Under the pieces are notes generated by a model. That model did no database searches, was not told the DNA's origin, and worked only from the letters and a program-made list of their open reading frames with translations. A DNA stretch of 64,000 bases from Phocoena phocoena (taxonomy: Eukaryota > Chordata > Mammalia > Artiodactyla > Phocoenidae): assembly GCF_963924675.1 (NCBI RefSeq), contig NC_089239.1, forward strand, positions 5,941,001 to 6,005,000, written 5' to 3'. Below are positions 1 to 10,108 of this stretch, piece by piece (positions within the stretch are counted from its first letter, which is position 1; each line of letters begins with the position of its first letter). A program made the translations under genes and the position numbers.

Positions 1-597
1 GAGGGAGATGGGGATTGCAGCTGTATATACAGCGGTTTATTTCATAAGAGAAACAAAATATTCATGTTTATTTCCAGTGGTGGGCAAATGGTTGTTTGTC
101 ACCTTGTTCTGTCTTTGCTTTTGAACTATATTTTTAAATAAAAATATTTTATATACTAAATTATAAATTTGCTTTCTGAAGACTTTTCCCAGAGAATATT
201 TTTAAAATTATTTCTTACATGAGGCAGCAATGCAAATTGAAACATTTCATTTGTGATATGGCTCATAAATCTGCATTACAAATAAATACTTCTGGTACTT
301 CTCCTGTAGGTGACACAGATCGCCAGGCATTTGAAAGCAATAGATATGGATACATTTTAGTTCTTCCTCTCTCAATTACCAAGGTGATAACGTTGGCAAG
401 TCATTAAAACCACATTCCAAAATTTTTGCATCTTTAAAATAAGGATATTCAAAACTATCTCAAATAATTAAATGAGATACTGATGTAGCATTCAAAATTC
501 CTGTAAAATGTAAAGTATTATGGCTGCTCATAATATTTCCTTATATGTGACTAGATTTAAATGGTACTAAAGTTTAACTTCAGAACACAAATTCAAT
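1..597. other. downstream flank or last intron/3'UTR of ADAM32
   Basis: This AT-rich stretch lies 3' of the last recognised ADAM32 exon on the minus strand. It may be 3'UTR if the TAA at 598-600 is used, or intron if the overlapping GTAAAT donor is used. A minus-strand acceptor-like site, cacctacag|GAG (exon side starting at 303), exists but leads only to a few codons before a stop. I see no repeat that I can name. Confidence 0.4.
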
Positions 598-761
598 TTA
601 CTCGCTACTTTGGGGTTCCTCTTTCTTGCTGAACCACTTTTTCAAAGGCTTCCATGAAACAGCTACTATGGTTGCTACGACGAGAACAGGTAAAGCAATG
701 TAGATACCCAAAAGCCACTGCTTCTTCCCAGCCTTCTCAAAACCTCTTTCCTTGATTAAAC
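598..761 (-). CDS. ADAM32: ADAM32 exon: transmembrane helix and short cytoplasmic tail
   Basis: The acceptor reads tatttttatttttag|GTTTAATC, so the exon starts at 761 with two bases that complete a split codon. It encodes a juxtamembrane segment (LIKERGFEKAGKKQ), a hydrophobic helix containing IYIALPVLVVATIVAV, and a basic-acidic tail ending KKEEPQSSE before TAA at 600-598. This membrane anchor and the KPLKKWF motif resemble mammalian ADAM32. The incoming codon needs phase 1, which restricts the donor of the previous exon (see 1895-1994). The apparent stop overlaps a possible donor, GA|GTAAAT (exon end 602), so the tail may instead continue into a further exon, as the longer human tail would suggest. 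Confidence 0.88.
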
Positions 762-1274
762 CTAAAAATAAAAATACATTAAAAAATCAGAGTAAAAAAA
801 TTAAGCTGCCTACTTTTACTTTCAAGTTACAGCAAACTAATTACAATGTTCTTAATTTTTATTGTTATTCAAGGAACATGGAAAAATAATAATAGAATCA
901 TAATACTTGAGACTATCTCTATAAACTCTCATTCTAAAAGAATAGAAACTAAGTTCCAGAAAGTTCCAATGTATTCTACATTATACAACAGCTACAGCAA
1001 AATCCCACTATAAGTGGGACCCCAAAACTTCAGTGATATATAATCTGCTTGTAAGGTTATCCAACAAACTTGCATTGTTAAAAGGTGCATTATCACAGAA
1101 TTCCACTATATCGGTGCATATCCTGTTTTTCTTTATTAGACTGTTGGCTCTTTGGCATTTAGGGATCTGTTTTTACATGCGGAGTCACTGCAGTGCTACT
1201 AAAACATCACTGCCATAAAAAATAGGAGACTTGATTCCTAATCCTAATTCTGCAGCTAGTTAACACTGGGTATT

Positions 1275-1400
1275 CTTTAAATTCCATGAGGAGTGGGACT
1301 TTGTTTTGCTTACTGTACATGCCTAGTGCCATATGATGAGCACCTGGTATATATTAGGAGTTCAATAAATATTTGCTAAATCAATGAATGAATGACGAAA
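1275..1400 (+). repeat. L2 LINE 3' end fragment
   Basis: The segment has the familiar L2 tail: a 'gtgcctagtgcc...tggtatatattagg' run followed by agttcaataaatatttgct and an aatgaatgaatg end. It sits in the intron between the last two ADAM32 exons. Subfamily is not assigned. Confidence 0.7.
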
Positions 1401-1894
1401 ACTAAAGTCATGGTGAACAAACAGAATATTGTTTTAGCCCCTTCTGTCATCTCTTTAGCAGCGATTAATAGATTTTTATCATTTAAACTATAAACGCCAG
1501 ACTAAAAACTTATCTTCTATTTCCTTTATTTCTTCTATAACAGACACATATTAACAGTGCTGGACACAGGGTGTGTTGTTTGTATAGAGCTGAGACCACA
1601 GGATCAGGCATAAAAGGGGGAAAAGGTTGAAAGACAGTTTAAAGGAGAAAGTCAGACATAACTAAATAAAAATTTTAAAAGATACCCTCAGCTTCCATCA
1701 TATTCAAAATTAATATTAGGACAAAAAACAAGATTAAGAAAGCATATTTGGCGTCTATTTCTTGAGGCAGCCTATTTACCTTTTAATTACAAATACTGGT
1801 TTCTTTCAAAGTGTCAAAAATCGAACTTTGTCTTTGCGAAGGTAAGCAATTTGAGAATTTTATTAACTGGATACAAGAAGAGAGAGATACTTGC

Positions 1895-1994
1895 CCTGTC
1901 CCCCAGGCAATCTGGAAGGTATTCTGGAGCGCGCTTGGCAATCTGGAGGGCTGTAGCCACTAGAACAGTTGCACGTCATCTCAGAAGTGCACAC
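1895..1994 (-). CDS. ADAM32: ADAM32 exon: second half of EGF-like domain
   Basis: The acceptor is gattctag|GTGTGC, giving a first base at 1994. The frame reads VCTSEMTCNCSSGYSPPDCQ and then a short linker ending in PGGQ. Cysteine spacing C-x5-C-x-C-x8-C is that of the C-terminal half of an EGF-like module, and the GYSPPDC signature is typical of ADAMs. The next exon needs phase 1. A GC donor, CAGG|GCAAGTA, after 1895 supplies exactly that. The nearby GT donor (AA|GTATCT, exon end 1891) gives phase 2 and leads to TGA eight codons into the next exon. I therefore chose 1895. The exon is confident, but the donor choice is an inference. Confidence 0.85.
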
Positions 1995-1999
1995 CTAGA

Positions 2000-2595
2000 A
2001 TCATTTTTTTAATTCAAATGATCATTTAAAAATATTTTCTCATAGAAAGTAAAATTATCAGCTGGATCATCAAGCTTACTTTTGTATTTTCATCTAGTGT
2101 AATTTTATTTGATTTATTTAGAGAGAGAATTCTACACATTGAATGCTTGGTTTTTTAGCCTAAAGTGCACACACGCACACACACACGCTAAAAAGCAGCT
2201 GTAAAGTGAGGCTCACAATATCTGCACCTGGAAAATTTAACACCTTCAAATGTTCACCAGAAAATTTAGTGTGCAATTTCAGAAACACCTACATAAATTC
2301 TAATGCAAATGAGACCATTCCAGTGGTGTGTTAGAGCCAGCCAGTATCAGCTCCCAGGGCTGAGTGTGTAACATCTCTTCCCATCTCCAAGTTCAGTGAC
2401 ATCATGGGGTAGTTTGAAGTATTTGTACTTACAAATGAGGACGTTACCCTTCCTCACACTAGTTGGTAAACATTTACTAGCATAATACTGCCCTTGACCA
2501 GGATCAGGTTTGTTTAATTTGTTAGCTTTTGTTTGTTTGATCTTTAAGCAAAGGTTTTTTTGTATTCCAAGAGGGCATCAGATAATTAATTTCTG
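2000..2595. other. intron sequence with short CA repeat
   Basis: Intronic sequence of ADAM32 with no gene and no repeat that I can name. A short CA-rich run (about 2166-2187) is the only low-complexity feature. Confidence 0.5.
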
Positions 2596-2599
2596 TAAT

Positions 2600-2875
2600 T
2601 AAATAATTAATAAGAGCAAACAACTTTATGGTGCTCGCTATGTGTGAGTCTCTATTCTGCGCACTTATATAGATTCACTCATCAAATCCTCACAATAGCC
2701 CTATAAGGTTGGGACTATTATTATTCCTACTTTACAGATGAATAAACTGAGGCATAAATATTTAACTTGTCAAAGGTCACATGGCTAGTAAGTGATGGAG
2801 ACAGGATTTAAACTGAAGCTATCTGGTTTCAGAGTCTCTGCCCTTGACCACTATGCTATGCTACTTCTCAAAATA
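2600..2875 (+). repeat. MIR SINE
   Basis: The core 'actttacagatgaataaac' followed by tgaggca..., 'gtcaaaggtcacatggcta', and an end in '...ctatgctatgctacttctc' are the well-known MIR pattern. It is an ancient tRNA-derived SINE shared by all mammals. Confidence 0.85.
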
Positions 2876-3395
2876 ATATAAAACATCTCTCAATTTCTAA
2901 GATCTCAACTTAAGAACATGAATCTAATTTCTTTATTTCATGGCTTAAATGTACAGGAAAAAAGTATTCTGTTTGGGGTATCCATTGCCTTAGCTCTATC
3001 ACATCACCTTCATGTTGTTGTGTGTGTATGTATATGTCTGCTGTGAAATACCTCACAGAAATATTTCGTCCTTCTCAGGAGACACCATGTTGTCACTTTG
3101 TCATAATACTGTGTCGTTACTTTTGGATCACTTGGTTAAGGTGCTGTCTTCCAAGTTTTTTCCACTGTAAGTTACCATGCCTCCATTTGTAATTAATAAG
3201 CAACTTGTGAGGAGATACTTGTGAGATTATGAAAGTATCTGGGTCCTCGTAAAACTTTCACCCACTAGTTTTAGCATCCACTGATAATTATTTAACTCCA
3301 TTATTCCTTCTATATTGTTTATACTATAAAAAGGTTTTCCCATATCTCCATTTACCTATTCAGTTACTGTTATTGGTAAACATATTACTGATATA

Positions 3396-4005
3396 GTCAA
3401 AGGAGCTTTGACAAGGGTGCCAAGACCACTCAATGGGGAAAGGAGAATCACTTCAGCAAATGGTGCTCGGAAAACTAGATACCCAATGCAAAAGAATGAA
3501 GTTGGACCCTTATCTCACACCATATATGAAGATTAACTCAAAATGGATTAAATACCTAAATGTAAGACCTAAGACTATAAAACGCCAAGAAGAAAACATA
3601 GGGGGAAAGCTTCGTAACATTGGACTTCACAATGATATCTTGGATATGACACTAAAAGCACAAGCAACAAAAGTAAAAATAGACAAATGGCTACACAACG
3701 AACTTAAAAACGTTTGTGCATCAAAGGAAACAATCAACAGAGTGAAAAGGCAACCTATAGAACAGAAAACTTGCAAACCATATATCTGATAAAGGGTTAA
3801 TATCCAGAATATACAACGAAATCCTACAAGTCAACAAAAAAATCAAATAACCTAACTTTAAAATGGGCAAAGGACTTGAGTAGATATTTCTCCAAAGATG
3901 GTATACAAATGGCCACCAAGAATATGAACAGATGCTCAACACCATTAATCATAAGAGAAATGCAAATGAAAATCACAGCAATAGAAACAACAGACAACTT
4001 TGCCT
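3396..4005 (+). mobile_element. old L1 fragment, ORF2 C-terminal part
   Basis: An open stretch at 3433-3789 translates to L1 ORF2 C-terminal sequence ([20 protein letters not shown], ..., ETINRVKRQPIEQ). The following bases continue the ORF2 pattern (aagatggtatacaaatggcc, then catgaacagatgctcaac). Stops and indels show it is dead. It ends near 4005, where the similarity is lost. Confidence 0.85.
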
Positions 4006-4079
4006 AAATATGCTATAAATGCCAGAATACATTATTATTGTTTACTTTAAAAAGTCAATTGTCTTCTTAAAAGTTTAAA

Positions 4080-4470
4080 TGAAATACACTATTTTATATT
4101 TATCCACATCTTTTTCATTTCCAGCACTCTTCATTGCTTTGTGTAGATCCACATTTCCATATGACATTATTTTCCTTCCATCTGAACATAGTTTAATATT
4201 TCCTTTAGTGCATATCTTCTAGCAACAAATTTTCTCAGATGTTTATATCTGAAAAAATTCTTTTATATCCTTAATTTTTAAAATATTTTCATTGGATATA
4301 GAACACTAAATGACAGGTTTTTTCTCACACTTAAATGACGTCATTTCATTTTTTTTTGTCTTACATATTTTCTGATAAGAAGCCTGGAGTCATTCTTATC
4401 GTTGTTCCTCCAGATGCAATGTATCTTTCTCCTCTGACTACATTTGAAATATTCCCTTTATTAGGGAAAG
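4080..4470 (-). mobile_element. ancient L1 fragment (L1ME/L1M-like), part 1
   Basis: Read on the plus strand, the segment has the antisense phrases of old L1 elements: catttccatctgaacatag, then tttaatatttcctttagtgc, then ttctgataagaagcctgg and cattcttatcgttgttcc. It breaks near 4470 and the same element appears to resume at 5548. Confidence 0.6.
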
Positions 4471-5547
4471 CAAGTACAGCAAAAGGTTAATCACTGGTAA
4501 ATCTAAGTGAAGGGTATGTGGATGTCATTGTAATAGTCTTCAGTGTTTCTGTAACTTTGAAATTGTTAGGGGAAAAAATGGGGACAAAAGAACATATTTC
4601 GCTTTCATGTTTGTTTCAGAATGAATAGGACTGACTGAACACCAATAATTTATCTTTTTATAACTAAAGCAACCACCTCTTTTATTAATTGGAAGCTACC
4701 TGTTTCAATCAACCTTGGGTGAGCAGAAGTCACAGTATATATATGGATTTTAGGCCTCAAATCTCTGTTCTTGGTCCTTTGTATATTTTTTATTGCCATT
4801 TATTATTGTGACAAGCCAAAGTTGAGCATTTGTTCTTGTGTTCAATATTGTTTGTGGGCATTTGAGACTACCTTCATGAATACATTGGTGTAGACTTAAT
4901 CACTCAATGTCCCTTTTCAATGTAATAGTTTAACCATCACACACATAGCTATTTCAGTAAACCTCTTTATCTGAGAAATATGGTTAAGTGGTTATGGTCT
5001 TAAGATAATAGTAATGAACACATCTGCTATTTTTTTCTTCCCAGAATCTACACTATTCAGCTGGCAAAGTATCTGAAATTTTCTTGGGGGAAATGAATCC
5101 TTTATAAATTGGCAGAGTGGTTACTGTGGGATGTGACCCTGCCCAGCTTCCATGCATCACACTTTCCATGCCCAGAGGTTGGTGCATGAACCGGATCAGG
5201 CCAATTAGTCAATGTACTGGAACCCTTTAGAAAGAGAAGCTATTTGTCTCAGAGTTACTGCTGGTAGGATTTAAACTTAGAGCTGCTGAATGCCACTTGT
5301 ATTACCACATGTGTGGAGAGTCTGCATGAAAGTGAATCCTAGAGGGAAGGGAGCCAAATCGAGGGATGGAGGGAGGCAGAACCCTGACAGCATCATCTGA
5401 GTCTTGGAATCTAGCCATGCTTGAGCTTTTCAGTTACGTGTATCAGTCAGTAATAATCCTTCTTCTTGATACATTATTAGTTCTTGATTATTATTTTCAT
5501 TATTATATATCATTATTCATTCTTAATAAATAAAAGTTGTTTTTCAG
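4471..5547. mobile_element. insertion interrupting an ancient L1; includes an unassigned interspersed repeat
   Basis: The L1 similarity is lost between about 4470 and 5548 and then resumes, so this about 1.07 kb was probably inserted. The part from about 5090 to 5540 (gggatgtgaccctgcccag ... ttttcagttacgtgtatcag ... aataaataaaag) looks like a mammal-wide interspersed repeat whose family I cannot name with confidence. It also resembles in style the segment at 34290-34720. No gene is seen. Confidence 0.45.
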
Positions 5548-6250
5548 CCTAAAAAAAACCTACTTTTATTGTTGATTTCAGTAATTTGGTTATAAGGTGT
5601 CTTGGTATGTATCTGTGTTTTTCTGGCTTGAGATTTATTGAACTTCCTGGAACTTTGAGTTCATGCTTTATCAAATTTTGAAAATTCCTTAAAATTTTTT
5701 CTAGCCTCCCCTCTTTCTCTTCTTCTGCAACACTAATTACACATATGCTGAACCATTTGACAGCATCTAATGGGTCACTGATTCATTTTTTTTCAGTCTT
5801 TTTTAAGTTTTTTGTTTCAGTTTGAATAGTTTCTATTGCCTTATCTTTCAGTTCACTGACATTTTCTTCTGCTGTGTCAGTTGTGCTGTTAATACCATCC
5901 AAAGAATTTTTCATTTCAGTTATGGTGTTTTCCTATTTCTATAAATTCCATGTGCTTTTTTATATCTCCCAGTTCTCTTCTTACCGTGTTAATGTTTTAT
6001 TTTAAATCCAAGAGAATATTTGTAATAGCTTTTTAAAATCCCTGTCAACTAATTACATCATTTTTAACACTTCCGGGTCTATTTCTCTTGACTAAATTTT
6101 TCTCCTGGTATGGGTCACATAATTCTCCTTCTTCGTATGTTTGTTACTTTCTAAAATGCTATGATGGATACTGTGAATATCATATTGTAGAACGTGTTGT
6201 TTTCCTTTAAAGATTGCCACATTGGTGCTGGTAGGCAGTTAAGTTACTTG
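5548..6250 (-). mobile_element. ancient L1 fragment (L1ME/L1M-like), part 2
   Basis: The phrases ttggttataaggtgtcttgg, cttcctggaactttgagttc, gtttgaatagtttctattgc and ggatactgtgaatatcatat are the expected continuation of the antisense L1 begun at 4080-4470. It is heavily mutated. Confidence 0.6.
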
Positions 6251-6399
6251 CAGAACAGCTTGATCAAGGCTTGTTTTTAAACTTTGATAGGGCAGATTTA
6301 GAATATCCTTTGCTCTAAGGCTAATTTAGTTTTACTAGTAAAGCATGACTCTTCTGGGATCTCTAGTGAATGTCCCAGGTTTTCAAAAACACCTCTTCA

Positions 6400-7140
6400 C
6401 TCTGACTGATTGTAACTTAAATTAACTCCCAGCCTTCTGTAAACATTGAAAATTGTTCAGCTTAACAGTTCTGTCATTCCTTCCCTGGTCTTGTGTGGTT
6501 TGATCTTCATCGATAGACCCATAAGGACCTCTATGCAAATTTCTGAACCTCTTCCTGCATATCGATGCTTCTTCCCTGGAACACTGCCTCACAGATTCCA
6601 ACCACTTTAATCTCTCATAATGCCAAATCTCCTTCTCCTCAAGCTACTGAGCCTGCGCTCAGTCCAATCCCACCCAAGGCACTGCAGTCCAAAACCTGAC
6701 AATAGGAGGAGAGCCAGGGAAATCACATCTCTTTTGTTTCCCTTCTCTCAAAGAATAAAGCCCTATGCTGCCTATTGTCTAATATCTGAAAACTGTTGTT
6801 TCATACATTTCTTTCCAGCTTTCTACTTGTTTATGGCAAAACTGTGATTAAAGATCCATGTATTCTTCCATACTCCAAAAAATCCATGAACTTCTGAGAA
6901 AAGGGTAATTCTTTTAAAAACAGCAGATAGTAGCCTCACTGTTTCTCCACTGTGTCTCTCCTCATGTGAAAAAAAATACAGTGTGTACCCCTAGGGATCT
7001 AATTATGGCCTTGAATATCATCCCCTTTTCAAAAGTACCAGAGCTTCTCAGAGTGATTGATTACATAAATAGGGCTGGATAACTCAAGAAGAATCTGAGA
7101 CACACTGCATCAGAGGGTAAGGTTGACTTCCAAGGTACCT
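6400..7140. other. intron sequence, no gene seen
   Basis: Intronic sequence of ADAM32. A 75-codon open frame at 6620-6847 shows no recognisable protein pattern or splice-site support. No repeat is confidently named. Confidence 0.4.
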
Positions 7141-7149
7141 ATAGGAAAT

Positions 7150-8125
7150 AACCACTATTATTTTCAATTTTCCTTTAAGATCCAGTCAATATAATAAAGC
7201 AATAGAAAGAACTGAAAGTACAGCCACTAGAAATAAATGGGTAATTTTACTGTTATTTTCAAGAGATGACTGTCTACCAAAAACCTCAAAAATTTTCTAT
7301 AGTTTAGTAAGTTGCCTGAATAGAAATGAATATGCAAATATCATTAACTTTCTTACACAGTAAATGTAATGAGGAAAGATCCCTAATCACACCAGTAACA
7401 AAACTATGTGATACGTATAAATAATTTTAACAAGGAATATGTAACATCATGTGAAGAAAACATAAAACTATCCTGAAAATAACAAAGTCTTGAATAAATA
7501 ATCTAAAAATGGGATAATTAGAAAATTTGCCATATCAATATAAATATTTGATTTTTACCAATAGCTATAAATGTAAAAAAATATTATACTGGTATGAGAA
7601 TAGATAGGTAAAGAAAATAAAACAGCCATTATACATATTTGGCAAATGAATAATATACATGGAACCACATCTTAGACACCAATGGGCAAAAGGCAGGAAT
7701 AGATAATTTACTGATCAACACATGGTTATTAAACATGAATATGTGTTCAATCTCACTAACAGTCAAAGGAGACAATTAAAACCATAGTGAAGAACTTTCT
7801 CTTGTGTATCAAGGTGGCAAATATCAAAAATAAAATAGTACTTAGACTTGAGAGGAAGAAATGAAAGAGGCATTCTTATATGCCTATTCCCATAGAATAA
7901 ATTTATAAAACTTATTGGAAAGCATTTAAAATTGTAGGTTAGTATCTTAAAGAGGATTAACCCCCTTATACTCTATAATTCTCGTTTTGGGAATCTATCC
8001 CATAGAAATAGCAAGAATGCTTACAAATATTTATGTACAAGTTTGTTCATCAAAGCAAATTTTGATAATAATGAAGAATCAAATATCATATGACATTTAA
8101 CATAACAGAATGGTTAAAATAAAAA
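7150..8125 (+). mobile_element. degenerate L1 fragment
   Basis: Phrases such as tgttcaatctcactaacagtc, ttgggaatctatcccataga (the usual 'gggaatttatcccaaag' region) and gcttacaaatatttatgtac resemble an old L1 ORF2 end and 3'UTR. No frame is open. Limits are approximate. Confidence 0.5.
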
Positions 8126-8127
8126 AG

Positions 8128-8270
8128 TTACAGTCATCTCTCAGTATCCAATGGGGATTGGTTCCAGGACCCCTGTAGATATCAAAGTTCTTTATATAAA
8201 CTGGATAGTACAGTTGGCCCTCCATATCTGCAGGTTCCACATCCATGGATATGAAGGGCCAATTGTAAAT
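8128..8270. mobile_element. Tigger-like DNA transposon fragment
   Basis: The sequence carries 'cagtcatctctcagtatcca', 'ggttccaggacccctgtaga' and 'acagttggccctccatatct', the terminal phrases of Tigger/TcMar non-autonomous elements. Most of the interior is missing. It is related to the better preserved copy at 54474-54812. Confidence 0.65.
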
Positions 8271-8279
8271 AATATTGTT

Positions 8280-8970
8280 TCTTATAACGATTTTTAGGCA
8301 ATATTTAAAGCATGGAAAAGTTCTTGAGAAATGTGTGGGATTAAAAAAGCAAGCTATTTCCCTTTATATATATTACCATGTCTGCTTTGTTGAATCAGTG
8401 ACTCAATGGATAAATTTGCATACTCACACAAACAAACACATTTGATGAATGAATGAATAAATGAATTTATACATATGTACACATGTACATATATTGACAA
8501 AGAAAAAAGCTTGCAGGAGAAGAGTTAACTCTGTATTGTAAAAAAAATATGGTTAATTTCTTGCTTTCTACTTTAGATTTCTAAATTTTCAAAGTCCTCA
8601 ATGATGAGTAAGTACTACTTATTTTATGGGGAAGAAAAGAATAAGCAATGTCCGTGAATTTGAAGGAGTGAGAACTTAGATTGTTAGCAGGTCAACAATT
8701 GCCCTGTTGGACAAATTTACGCTCCAGATAAGTTTTATTTGACATGCCCAGAGTGTTCAAAGGAATATTTCTAGATCTCAAGCTCAAGAAGATTGGGGGT
8801 AAGGGAGACAGATGAAGTAGAGGAGGTATTTGTTTACATTGCAAGTAAATTTAAAAGTGTTTGGGCATTTTGGGAAAGAAATATGGCTTTAACAGATTTA
8901 TATTAGAATTTTAAACATATATACCCTTCAACCAAGCAGTCACACTCCTGGTAATCTTCCCACAGAAATA
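8280..8970. other. intron sequence, mixed old L1 remnants
   Basis: There is no gene. The last part (accaagcagtcacactcctg, 8931-8950) resembles a decayed L1 ORF2 3' region cut by the younger L1 starting at about 8972. The rest is unassigned AT-rich sequence. Confidence 0.4.
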
Positions 8971-9156
8971 CAGGTGCCACCAGAAAGACAAGATCCAGCC
9001 TCATCCACCAGAACACAGGCACTAGTCCCCTCCACCAGGAAGCCTACACAACCCACTGAACCAACTTTAGCCACTGGGGACAGACACCAGAAACAACGGG
9101 AACTACAAACCTGCAGCCTGCAAAAAGGAGACCCCAAACAGAGTAAGATAAGCAAA

Positions 9157-10080
9157 ATGAGAAGACAGAAAAACACACAGCAGATGAAGGAGCAAGATAA
9201 AAACCCACCAGACCTAACAAATGAAGAGGAAATAGGCAGTCTACCTGCAAAAGAATTCAGAATAATGATAGTAAAGATGATCCAAAATCTTGGAAATAGA
9301 ATAAAGAAAATGCAAGAAATATTTAACAAGGACCTAGAAGAACTAAAGATGAAACAAGCAATAGTGAACAACACAATAAATGAAATTAAAAATATTCTAG
9401 ATGGGATCAATAGCAGAATAACTGAGGCAGAAGAACGGATAAGTGACCTGGAAGATAAAATAGTGGAAATAACTACTGCAGAGCAGAATAAAGAAAAAAG
9501 AATGAAAAGAACTGAGGACAGTCTCAGAGACCTCTGGGACAACATTAAACGCACCAACATTCGAATTATAGGGGTTCCAGAAGAAGAAGAGAAAAAGAAA
9601 GGGAGTAAGAAAATATTTGAAGAGATTATAGTTGAAAACTTCCCTAATATGGGAAAGGAAATAGTTATTCAAGTCCAGGAAGCACAGAGAGTCCCATAAA
9701 GGATAAATCCAAGGAGAAATATGCCAAGACACATATTAATCAAACTGTCAAAAATTAAGTACAAAGAAAACATATTAAAAGCAGCAAGGGAAAAACAACA
9801 AATAACACACAAGGGAATCCCCATAAGGTTAACAGCTGGTCTTTCAGCAGAAACTCTGCAAGCTAGAAGGGACTGGCAGGACATATTTAAAGTGATGAAG
9901 GAGAAAAACCTGCAACCAAGATTACGCTACCCAGCAAGGATCTCATTCAGATTCGATGGAGAAATTAAAACCTTTACAGACAAGCAAAACCTGAGAGAGT
10001 TCAGCACCACCAAACCAGCTTTACAACAAATACTAAAGGAACTTCTCAAGGCAAGAAACACAAGAGAAGGAAAAGACTAA
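9157..10080 (+). pseudogene. L1 ORF1 (RNA-binding chaperone), one in-frame stop
   Basis: L1 ORF1p is the trimeric RNA-binding protein that coats L1 RNA. The frame opens at ATG 9157 (MRRQKNTQQMKEQDKN), followed by a heptad-rich coiled coil (about residues 40-135, e.g. IMIVKMIQNLGNRIKKMQEI), the RRM region (NIRIIGVPEEEEKKK) and the C-terminal domain (ILKAAREKQQITHKGIPIRL ... TKPALQQILKELL). A single TAA at 9697-9699 splits it, with the same frame continuing at 9700 and open to 10080. Length is about 307 codons, near the family norm. It cannot make a full protein without readthrough. Confidence 0.9.
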
Positions 10081-10108
10081 CAATAACGAACCCAAAACAA
10101 TTAAGAAA

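Noticed and set aside
1887..1891. Canonical GT donor for the EGF exon ending at 1891
   Set aside because: It would put the transmembrane exon out of frame and end in TGA after eight codons; kept only as a possible alternative splice.
8940..9560. 206-codon open frame on the minus strand
   Set aside because: It is the antisense of L1 ORF1 and its hydrophobic, serine-rich translation is the mirror of the coiled-coil codons. The same mirror frame occurs at 39467-40102.
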